NCBI GenBank assembly: GCA_964389675.1
Contig: CAYMEV010000012.1
Span: 46,874-110,873, forward strand
DNA from: CAYMEV01 sp964389675 [NCBI: uncultured Candidatus Sumerlaeota bacterium]
Lineage (GTDB): Bacteria > CAYMEV01
Direction: 5' to 3'
DNA: 64,000 bases
Part shown: one piece after another, positions 28,197 through 35,255 of the stretch
Layout of the letters: the number at the start of each line of letters is the position of its first letter
How positions within the stretch are numbered: the stretch's first letter is position 1
Made by a program: the position numbers and the translations under genes
The notes under the pieces: model-generated
Told to the model about the DNA's origin: nothing
The model's database searches: none
Seen by the model: the letters and a program-made list of their open reading frames with translations, nothing else

Positions 28197-30672
28197 TGAA
28201 ATTCACTTCTGAGGAAATATTTTCAAGATAAGGCGCGAAAATGTCTTTTCTTGCAGCCCTGCTGTAAGCAGTATCTGCAGTTATTGCTCCGTTATTATAT
28301 AGCTCCAGCAATGCATTGTCGAATGACTGGTGGCCCTGCGATTTCCCTATCTCCATCAGCGAGCTGATCTGGAATATCTTATTTTCCCTGATGAGATTAA
28401 GTACATTGGGCGTCCCCATGAGTATTTCAAAAGCTGCAACCATGCTTTTTTCATCCTTTGACTTCAGAAGATACTGTGATATTACGAGCTTCAGGGATTC
28501 AGAAATGCTTATCCTGATCTGGGACTGCATATCCTGGGGAAAGGAGGAAATGATCCTGTCAATTGCCTTTACAGCATTCGTGCTGTTCATTGTACAGAAT
28601 ACAACATGGCCTGTCTCAGCCGCGGTAAGAGCCAGTGATATGCTTTCTGGGTCCCTCAGTTCGCCTATTATTATCACGTCAGGGTCTTCCCTCAATGCTG
28701 CCCTGAGCGCTTTTGCATATGATGATGTGTGTTTTCCTATTTCCCTCTGGTTGACAAGACAGCTTTTAAAAGGGTGTACGAATTCGACAGGGTCTTCAAT
28801 GGTCAGCACATGGTCCCTCTTAAACTCGTTTATAAGATTTACAAGTGTATTTAATGTAGTGCTTTTTCCGGAACTGGAAGGGCCGCATATTATAATAAGC
28901 CCCTGGTGATATGAGATAATCGAGGCTATACGGTCCGGCAGGCCAATTTCATGTAGTGTCGGTGGTTTGTCGGGGATGACCCTGAAAACAGCATTCATCC
29001 CCTTCTGGTCATAAAACACATTTGCCCTGTACCTGCCGACATTCGGTATATAGTGACAGAAATCAAGGTATTTCTGGCTTTTCAGTTTATCTATCTGGTA
29101 ATCATTCAATATCTGAAATATCAGGTTTTTAATATCTTCGCTTGAAAGGCTGTTTCCTTTTACATTTATGAGATCGCCCTTTATACGAAGCTTTGGCGGG
29201 ATCCCCACTGAAAGATGAAGATCAGAGGCATTCTGGTTCCTGGTGGCGATGAGATACCGGTTCAGCTGCGGTTCATCCCTTTTTAGAAGTATCTCCTTTG
29301 CCTTTTTCAGTATCTCATTTTCATTATGCAGGGAGACATTTAGCCTTTGTTTCATCTCTTTGATCGCTTCAACTGCCCTGTTCCTTATTGAGATCATGGG
29401 ATCATTCGAAGCGGTTTTTGCAATCAGTTCAAGGACATTCGGATCATCAAAGCCCTTAATTGCATTAAGGGCTTCAATCCTGACATCCGGTGATTTATCA
29501 TTTATAAGCGAAGATAATGCCGGCAGGGCTCGTTTATCCTTTATCTTGCCCAGAGCTTCCGTCGAGGCCCATCTGATCTCGGCATCTTTAAGCGATTCTA
29601 TAAGATCAGGGACAACATCGTCAAATCCCATGTCACCCAGTATTTCCGCGGCTGTAATCCTGATCCACCAGTCATTGTCTTTCAGGAGGGCTGATATGCT
29701 TTTTGCTACCTGCGGGCTAGGAAAACTTGAGGCAATTATCATTGCTGTGGCTCTTGTATCCGGGTCAAGGTCTCTGAAAAGGGCAATAAGATCGTTAATG
29801 ATGCTTCCTGAATAAGCCTTCAGGGAGACAAGGGCCCTTTCCCTTATCCATCCCGGCAATTCCTCAAAATAGTGTATAATGGTCTTTAATACCTTTTCTC
29901 TGTCGCTGACCTTCAGGAGCACCTCAAGTGCTACTATCCTTGTATGGTCATCGCTGTCTGAAAGCAGGGGGATGAGTTGCCTGGAGATATCAATATTCCT
30001 TTTGTAATACAGGTCGAGTATCTTTTCCCCTATCTTGCTTTTCTGGTTAAGGCCTGCTTCCTTCAGGTATGTGATCAGAAGGTCTATATCTGTAATATTT
30101 GCTGTATTGGTCACTATCTCAATTAATTTTTGCTTGATCTGCTCATCTTTTGTATTGCTGAATCTTGGTATTAGTTTTATGATTGTCTCCGGATTTATGT
30201 CTTTCAGCTTGTCAAGCACCTTCAGTCTGAGAGAATGCTCTACCTTATCGAGGATGGAGAGCATTATATTCTCATAGTCAGCCATATCAGGAAGGTCAAA
30301 TATCAGGGAAAGGATGTTCTTGTCAAGGGAACGGTCCTTAATATAAGTGTTTATGGGTTCTATCAGAAGAATGCTTTTTTCCCTTGATATCATGTCCAGT
30401 ATGCGTCTTCTGGCAACAGCCGGCTGTTCTTTCATTGAGTTCAGAAAAAAAAGAAAATCATTCCTGTCAAACTGATGCAGCTTTACAAAATGAATGAATG
30501 CCCTCAGAAGTATAGGATCACTGCTGTATGCAAACCATATGATGTCCTTAATCCTGGTTTTTCTATCTGCAAGCAGGGTTTTAAGGAGCTCTATCTTTTC
30601 TTCCTTTGAAACACCTATATTGGTCTTCAGAGTTTTTAATATTTCCGATTTATCTTCATTAAATATAGACAT
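28189..30672 (-). CDS. HEAT-repeat protein fused to a PilT-type ATPase
   Basis: 827 residues. The first ~430 are helical repeats of HEAT type (for example AEILGDMGFDDVVPDLIESL, then ALGKIKDKRALPALSSLIND), a protein-binding solenoid. The remainder (~465-810) is a complete PilT-like ATPase: ASDLHLSVGIPP, Walker A CGPSSSGKS (~597), Walker B REDPDVIIIGELRD and NLIRENKIFQI. In the His box the first His is present (GHVVF) and the second is Asn (TMNST), the reverse of its neighbour PilT. No ribosome site is seen before the ATG. It may be a PilU-like accessory retraction motor whose solenoid recruits a partner or anchors it at a pole. Confidence 0.9.
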   Translation of the reverse strand: MSIFNEDKSEILKTLKTNIGVSKEEKIELLKTLLADRKTRIKDIIWFAYSSDPILLRAFIHFVKLHQFDRNDFLFFLNSMKEQPAVARRRILDMISREKSILLIEPINTYIKDRSLDKNILSLIFDLPDMADYENIMLSILDKVEHSLRLKVLDKLKDINPETIIKLIPRFSNTKDEQIKQKLIEIVTNTANITDIDLLITYLKEAGLNQKSKIGEKILDLYYKRNIDISRQLIPLLSDSDDHTRIVALEVLLKVSDREKVLKTIIHYFEELPGWIRERALVSLKAYSGSIINDLIALFRDLDPDTRATAMIIASSFPSPQVAKSISALLKDNDWWIRITAAEILGDMGFDDVVPDLIESLKDAEIRWASTEALGKIKDKRALPALSSLINDKSPDVRIEALNAIKGFDDPNVLELIAKTASNDPMISIRNRAVEAIKEMKQRLNVSLHNENEILKKAKEILLKRDEPQLNRYLIATRNQNASDLHLSVGIPPKLRIKGDLINVKGNSLSSEDIKNLIFQILNDYQIDKLKSQKYLDFCHYIPNVGRYRANVFYDQKGMNAVFRVIPDKPPTLHEIGLPDRIASIISYHQGLIIICGPSSSGKSTTLNTLVNLINEFKRDHVLTIEDPVEFVHPFKSCLVNQREIGKHTSSYAKALRAALREDPDVIIIGELRDPESISLALTAAETGHVVFCTMNSTNAVKAIDRIISSFPQDMQSQIRISISESLKLVISQYLLKSKDEKSMVAAFEILMGTPNVLNLIRENKIFQISSLMEIGKSQGHQSFDNALLELYNNGAITADTAYSRAARKDIFAPYLENISSEVNFND

Positions 30673-30731
30673 CAGGAGAAAAATATATTAAAATCCCTAT
30701 AATATCAAATAAATTATGGGGAGAATGGAAT

Positions 30732-30929
30732 ATGATACTAATGGAGGATAGAGTCGGTGAGCTTCTCAGGAGATACCCATATCTGGATGAGATTTTCTAT
30801 AGCTTTACGGATAACCCGAATCTTGTTTTTGATGATGCCGACTACAGCTTGAGGGATTTTGCAGAAATGGTCGGTGCAGACATTGAAGAACTTATCAAGG
30901 ACCTTCAGGCTAAGATTGCAGGAAGATAA
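30732..30929 (+). CDS. DUF1858-like small protein
   Basis: 65 residues with the pattern of the DUF1858 domain: VGELLRRYPYLDEIFYSF, then SLRDFAEMVGADIEELIKDL. Members often carry a Cys next to the middle turn and occur beside hybrid-cluster proteins; this one has no Cys, so a redox role is doubtful. GGGGAG lies about ten bases before the ATG; a second ATG three codons on has GGAATATG only. It is divergent from the HEAT/PilT gene. Confidence 0.75.
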   Translation: MILMEDRVGELLRRYPYLDEIFYSFTDNPNLVFDDADYSLRDFAEMVGADIEELIKDLQAKIAGR

Positions 30930-30979
30930 GATTATTTTTTTTATAAATTATATAAGCCAAATAAAAGGAGGTTTTCAGG

Positions 30980-32155
30980 ATGGCTAACGGATCTTTCACT
31001 ACGACATCATCGCGAAGCTGGTTTTCAAGGATAAAGGAATCCATAAAGGGAATACTTCTTGGGATTGTTCTTTTTGTTATTGCGTTTCCCCTTCTGTTCT
31101 GGAATGAGGGAAGGGCTGTAAAAACAGCCAAGGGCTTGAAAGAAGGGCTTGCATCTGTTGTGAGCATAGACCCGGGCAGAATTGATCCTCAGCATGATGG
31201 CAAGCTGGTGCATCTTTCAGGAGAAGCGGTAACCCATGATATTTTAGAAGACCCAACCTTCCCGGTCTCATTGAATGCCATGAAGCTTAAAAGGGATGTG
31301 GAAATGTATCAGTGGAAAGAATCAACATCTTCCAAGACCAGGAAAAAGCTTGGAGGAGGGGAGGAAACAGTAACAGAATACAGCTATAGCAAAGTATGGA
31401 GCAATTCTCACATAAACTCCGTCAATTTTCAGGTTTCAGACGGGCATCAGAACCCGCCTTCAATGCTTTACGAATCTGAAAGCTGGACTGCAAATGATGT
31501 GAAAATTGGAGCGTTCAGCTTATCTCCTGGCCTGACAGGCAGGATTGATAATTATGAGAACTATTTCATCGAGGATGATGATGAGAAGACTCTGTCTTCC
31601 AGTCTTTGGGAAGGCATAAAGATCAATAACGGGCTCTTTTATTATGGCAGTGACCCTGCAAGCCCGCAGATAGGAGATATGAAGATATCCTTCAGGTTTG
31701 TCGGTCCTAAACAGACAATCAGCCTCATTTCAAAGCAGGTAAAGGATACCTTCGAGCCGTATAAAACCAGCGTGGGAACTACAATAGAAAGGCTGGCCCC
31801 TGGTGTAGTATCTTCAGATGCCATGTTTGAAGCAGCTTTCAAGGAAAATACCATGATGACATGGATATTGAGGATCGCAGGCTTTTTATTGATGTTTTTC
31901 GGGATATCGCTGATTCTTAAGCCATTATCAGTTATTGGCGATGTGGTCCCATTTATAGGCTCGATAATCGGAATGGGAACAAGCCTGTTTGCAGGTATTA
32001 TTGCATTAGTCCTTTCATTCATTACAATTGCCATAGGATGGATCTTTTACAGGCCAGTTCTGGGGATAATACTTCTCATAATTGCGGGAGGCCTCCTGTT
32101 TCTGCTGGTTTATCTGATCAGGGGCGCAAAAAGGAAGAAAGTAGTCGAAGCATAA
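30980..32155 (+). CDS. TMEM43 (DUF1625)-family membrane protein
   Basis: 391 residues. A membrane helix near the N-terminus (~24-42) with the family LLFWNEGRAVKTA just after it, a large extra-membrane domain (~50-285; IDPQHDGKLVHLSGE), and three C-terminal helices (~290-310, 318-350, 355-378). Homologues include human TMEM43/LUMA; bacterial members are of unknown function. AAAGGAGG precedes the ATG. A strong terminator follows the gene. Confidence 0.88.
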   Translation: MANGSFTTTSSRSWFSRIKESIKGILLGIVLFVIAFPLLFWNEGRAVKTAKGLKEGLASVVSIDPGRIDPQHDGKLVHLSGEAVTHDILEDPTFPVSLNAMKLKRDVEMYQWKESTSSKTRKKLGGGEETVTEYSYSKVWSNSHINSVNFQVSDGHQNPPSMLYESESWTANDVKIGAFSLSPGLTGRIDNYENYFIEDDDEKTLSSSLWEGIKINNGLFYYGSDPASPQIGDMKISFRFVGPKQTISLISKQVKDTFEPYKTSVGTTIERLAPGVVSSDAMFEAAFKENTMMTWILRIAGFLLMFFGISLILKPLSVIGDVVPFIGSIIGMGTSLFAGIIALVLSFITIAIGWIFYRPVLGIILLIIAGGLLFLLVYLIRGAKRKKVVEA

Positions 32156-32178
32156 AGACAGGGATTTAGGGCATCATG

Positions 32179-32229
32179 GACAGGCAGTTGAATACTATTT
32201 TTGCTGCCTGTCATTTTTTGACTTGTAAT
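32179..32229 (+). terminator. Intrinsic terminator after the TMEM43-family gene
   Basis: GACAGGCAG (32179-32187) and CTGCCTGTC (32214-32222) are perfect reverse complements, followed by a run of six T at 32224-32229. The right arm and loop lie inside the 3' end of the convergent 81-residue gene. Confidence 0.75.
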
Positions 32230-32440
32230 AAACCTGGCCTGACTGTGTGTTGATGCGGATCTCAAGGTCCTTATTTGAAATGACCAGGATATTGCTGTCG
32301 TAATAGGTCATTTCAACGGGCGTCTGCCCATAATAGAGGTGGAATATAACATCACCTATATCTTCCTTGGATTTTGTGCTGGACAATACTTTGTACCTGA
32401 GTTCCTTGTTTATCTCGATTATGTTCTTTAGATAATCCAT
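32195..32440 (-). CDS. Hypothetical 81-residue protein
   Basis: Soluble, mixed alpha/beta by appearance, no Cys, no membrane helix. The first 25 residues look helical (YLKNIIEINKELRYKV) and the rest beta-rich (VEMTYYDSNILVISNKDLEI). No family recognised and no strong ribosome site before the ATG. Its last codons overlap the terminator of the convergent gene. A real gene is likely because the frame is open with ordinary codon use and no better frame overlaps. Confidence 0.55.
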   Translation of the reverse strand: MDYLKNIIEINKELRYKVLSSTKSKEDIGDVIFHLYYGQTPVEMTYYDSNILVISNKDLEIRINTQSGQVYYKSKNDRQQK

Positions 32441-32585
32441 AATAAATAAGCTCTGAGTGATTTTATTGTTAGAAAATCCTAACAGGTCTGAAGCAAATTG
32501 TCAATAATTAAGTTTTTTATTAAAAAAAAACTGCAAATGGTGTAAAAGTATATTTATCTATTTAATCTGGGGGAAATACTGATAC

Positions 32586-33392
32586 ATGGATATTATAGAC
32601 AGAAACAGGAATAAGGTAAGCGGATACATTAACAGCGAAGGGAAAAAAGAGCTGCTGCTAAAGGCAGGGAATACGGACTTTGTCTTCATTAATATTCCCG
32701 GCGGGGACTTCATGATGGGCAGCCCTGATAATGTGAAAATATCCAGCCCTGATGAAAAACCCTGGCATTGTGTCAGGTTAAGTCATGATTTCTGGCTGGG
32801 AAAGTTTCCAGTAACCATTGAGCAGTGGGAAGCCATAATGATGGATGTCAGGCCATACGAAAACAAGGATTATTCTGGCAGAATAGCCAGTTGTCCCGCC
32901 ACACATATTGCTTTTGATGATGCATTAACCTTCATAAGCAGGATCAAAGAACATACAGGGCTTCCGGTCCGTCTTCCCAGAGAGGCTGAATGGGAATATG
33001 CAGCAAGGGCAGGAAGCAGGACAAGATATTTCTGGGGTGATGAAGATACTGGCTCCGAAATAGGCAAATATTCCTGGTATTATGGAAATACTGGAGCAAA
33101 GGGGCTAAAATCACCTCAGCCAGTGGGGCAAAAACTTCCAAATAATTTCGGTTTGCATGATATGGCCGGCAATGTCTGGGAATGGTGCGAGGATTTTTAC
33201 AGTGAGGATTATTACCGGAAAAGCTGCTGGATTGACCCGAAGGGGCCTGTATATGGGATGAAAAGAGTCCTTCGGGGGGGGTCCTGGGGAGATGACCCGA
33301 AGTATCTGGGAAGTGCTGTCAGAGACAGCTATTATCCATATAAAAGATGGTATCTGAATGGATTTAGACTTTGCCTGGAAAATCTGAATTAA
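32586..33392 (+). CDS. SUMF1/formylglycine-generating-enzyme-like protein
   Basis: 268 residues with the FGE-sulfatase fold pattern: IPGGDFMMGSP, FWLGKFPVTIEQWEA, RLPREAEWEYAARAG, NNFGLHDMAGNVWEWCEDF and RVLRGGSW. True formylglycine-generating enzymes have two copper-binding Cys shortly after RGGSW; here the segment reads GDDPKYLGSAVRD and has none, so sulfatase activation is unlikely. Relatives without Cys act as carbohydrate- or protein-binding modules. GGGGGAAA precedes the ATG. No sulfatase gene recognised nearby except the phosphodiesterase-superfamily protein at 35256. Confidence 0.88.
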   Translation: MDIIDRNRNKVSGYINSEGKKELLLKAGNTDFVFINIPGGDFMMGSPDNVKISSPDEKPWHCVRLSHDFWLGKFPVTIEQWEAIMMDVRPYENKDYSGRIASCPATHIAFDDALTFISRIKEHTGLPVRLPREAEWEYAARAGSRTRYFWGDEDTGSEIGKYSWYYGNTGAKGLKSPQPVGQKLPNNFGLHDMAGNVWEWCEDFYSEDYYRKSCWIDPKGPVYGMKRVLRGGSWGDDPKYLGSAVRDSYYPYKRWYLNGFRLCLENLN

Positions 33393-33443
33393 ATATATTG
33401 ACTATTTGGGAAAATTAAAATAAGAATATATTTGAAGAAAAAT

Positions 33444-33527
33444 GCCGAAGTGGCGGAATTGGCAGACGCGCCAGATTCAGGTTCTGGTGGGTGTATACCT
33501 GTGGGGGTTCAAGTCCCCCCTTCGGCA
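33444..33527 (+). tRNA. tRNA-Leu (anticodon CAG)
   Basis: Acceptor stem GCCGAAG/CTTCGGC, anticodon stem CCAGA/TCTGG with loop TTCAGGT (anticodon CAG), a long class-II variable arm, T arm GGGGG-TTCAAGT-CCCCC and discriminator A. The 3' CCA is not encoded. The long variable arm and discriminator fit Leu. Confidence 0.95.
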
Positions 33528-33544
33528 TCCTTAGGAGGGGCTTT

Positions 33545-33871
33545 ATGATCAGGAGAAGGTTCAGGCTAAAGAAGATAGAGGTTACCGATCTTGCTGTCTT
33601 AATTTCATTAGCATCAGGGGCTGTCGGTATTATTTACGGATTTTTCTTTTCCATTAAGGCATTATTTTTTACAAACTATATCGTAGAGGATTTTCAGAGT
33701 TTTAGCTACTCATCAAATATTATCAGGATTATTCTATTTATTCTGGCAATATCATTACTTCATGCAATGATATTTGCTGTTGTCGGATTCGTATGCGGGC
33801 TGATAAAGGGCCTTTTGATTAATCTGGGATTCAGGCTCACTGGCGGCATAAGATTCATGGTAGAAGAATAG
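33545..33871 (+). CDS. Small two-helix membrane protein (DUF3566-like)
   Basis: 108 residues. A basic N-terminus (RRRFRLKK) leads into a first membrane helix (~17-40), a polar stretch, a second helix (~58-85) and a C-terminal GLIKGLLINLGFRLTGGIRF. The final LTGGI segment resembles the end of DUF3566-type proteins; the match is loose. GGAGG eight bases before ATG 33545 fixes the start, just after the tRNA; an upstream reading would start inside the tRNA. Confidence 0.7.
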   Translation: MIRRRFRLKKIEVTDLAVLISLASGAVGIIYGFFFSIKALFFTNYIVEDFQSFSYSSNIIRIILFILAISLLHAMIFAVVGFVCGLIKGLLINLGFRLTGGIRFMVEE

Positions 33872-33899
33872 TGTATCCTGCAGATACCCCATAAGGAAT

Positions 33900-35156
33900 T
33901 TGATCCCCTTAAAGCAAAAAAAGCTTTTTGCAATTTTTATTGATATTGCAGGCCTCTTTCTTTCCCTCCTTTTTTCCTACATGTTATACAGGATCATCAA
34001 AAGCCCTGCTGCTGTTAGGTACAACCTTCAGTACTACATTCTGTTCTCTTTGAGCGCTTCATTTTTTATGATATCAATTTTCTGGATAAAGGGGATGTAT
34101 AATACCAGGTATTTTTTATATAAGGTACTTCAGGTCTACAGGATAATATACAATTTTTCAATAATATCCCTTGTGATATTTATTGTCCTTTTCTTTTCGA
34201 AAATGATAATTGTTCCAAGGTTCCTGCTTGTCATAATGTGGATAGGCGGCCTCTCTTCTCTCCTTTTACCGCGCCTGCTGTTCCCGAACGTTTATAAACT
34301 GCATGATAGGCTTAACATCCTTTTCCTTCAGGATACAGGTTTGCAGAGAAACATAACTGATTTTGAAAATCGGGATTTGCGCGTAAAATACTTTGATAAC
34401 GATGGCAGAAGGCTGAAAGATATTAGAAAGGTGCTCGGTGATGAAAAGATCGACATACTTATAATTAATTCTGATAATATTCAGAAAAATTTTCTTACAT
34501 CCATTTTTCTGTACTGTGAAAAAAATAATGTTGATTTCTTTTATGCTGTCTCTAAACCTTTCTCTGACAGTAGAATGTACAGGTTAAGCATCTGGGAGGG
34601 CCTGGCTTTCCTGTACTGCGGGCCTCTTTCATACCCCCTGATATACAGGTTAGTGAAAAGAATGACTGATATAATAATATCCTTTGCCCTGCTTCCAGTA
34701 TTTGCCATTTCATTTTTATATTTATTCGCCGCAAAAGGCTCCAACCCTGTTATTAAAAAAACTGTTGAGGGTCACAGAGGTAGATGCTTTGATATGTATC
34801 TTTTTGCTGATACTGGTGTTTCAGGTTCAAAAAGCAAGCTAAAAGCCGCTTTTGAAAGATTGCCGTTGGTAATAAATATATTAAAAAACCAGATGACGTA
34901 TACAGGGGTAACTCCAAAAAACTATCCTGCTGTGAAAAAAGCATGCATAGGGTCTGATTCATGTCTGAAACCTGGAATAATCGGTATGGGGAACATATTT
35001 GAGGATGATCTGATGCCCCTTTTTGACAGTAAAAGCCTGGACTTTGTATATCTCCTCAATCCATCTGTTATAATGGATCTATCCATAATGATGTTCTGCT
35101 GGACAGGCTTTTTCAGAAAACTGTTCTTCAAAAACAGCAAACAGATAAGACATTAA
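33900..35156 (+). CDS. Degenerate polyprenyl-phosphate sugar-1-phosphate transferase-like membrane protein
   Basis: 418 residues: four N-terminal membrane helices (within ~8-125), a Rossmann-like soluble domain (~135-240), then a C-terminal part resembling the WbaP/PglC catalytic domain. RLVKRMTDIIISFALLPVFAI matches the KR-x2-D entry helix, FERLPLVINILKNQ aligns without gap to LDELPQLWNVLKGE, and KPGIIGMGN to KPGITGLWQ. The catalytic Asp-Glu pair is replaced by Glu-Arg and the KFRSM segment is lost, so it is probably inactive or altered. Start is a TTG at 33900, since the frame has an in-frame stop upstream and no other start before the first helix. Confidence 0.7.
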   Translation: MIPLKQKKLFAIFIDIAGLFLSLLFSYMLYRIIKSPAAVRYNLQYYILFSLSASFFMISIFWIKGMYNTRYFLYKVLQVYRIIYNFSIISLVIFIVLFFSKMIIVPRFLLVIMWIGGLSSLLLPRLLFPNVYKLHDRLNILFLQDTGLQRNITDFENRDLRVKYFDNDGRRLKDIRKVLGDEKIDILIINSDNIQKNFLTSIFLYCEKNNVDFFYAVSKPFSDSRMYRLSIWEGLAFLYCGPLSYPLIYRLVKRMTDIIISFALLPVFAISFLYLFAAKGSNPVIKKTVEGHRGRCFDMYLFADTGVSGSKSKLKAAFERLPLVINILKNQMTYTGVTPKNYPAVKKACIGSDSCLKPGIIGMGNIFEDDLMPLFDSKSLDFVYLLNPSVIMDLSIMMFCWTGFFRKLFFKNSKQIRH

Positions 35157-35194
35157 TATCGAACATATTATATTTAAGCTCGAATATTATAAGA

Positions 35195-35223
35195 TTGACA
35201 GCTGAGTTGTACAAATATAAAAT
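35195..35223 (+). promoter_or_regulatory. Promoter of the phosphodiesterase-superfamily gene
   Basis: A perfect TTGACA (35195-35200) and TAAAAT (35218-35223) are separated by exactly 17 bases, 33 bases before the ATG. This is one of the best sigma-70 sites seen in the window. Confidence 0.7.
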
Positions 35224-35255
35224 GCTGAAAATATTAAAATTTTAGGAGCAGAGAA

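Noticed and set aside
33444-33545. tRNA-Leu as an integration site for a mobile element
   Set aside because: No integrase, no repeated tRNA 3' end and no composition break next to it were seen.
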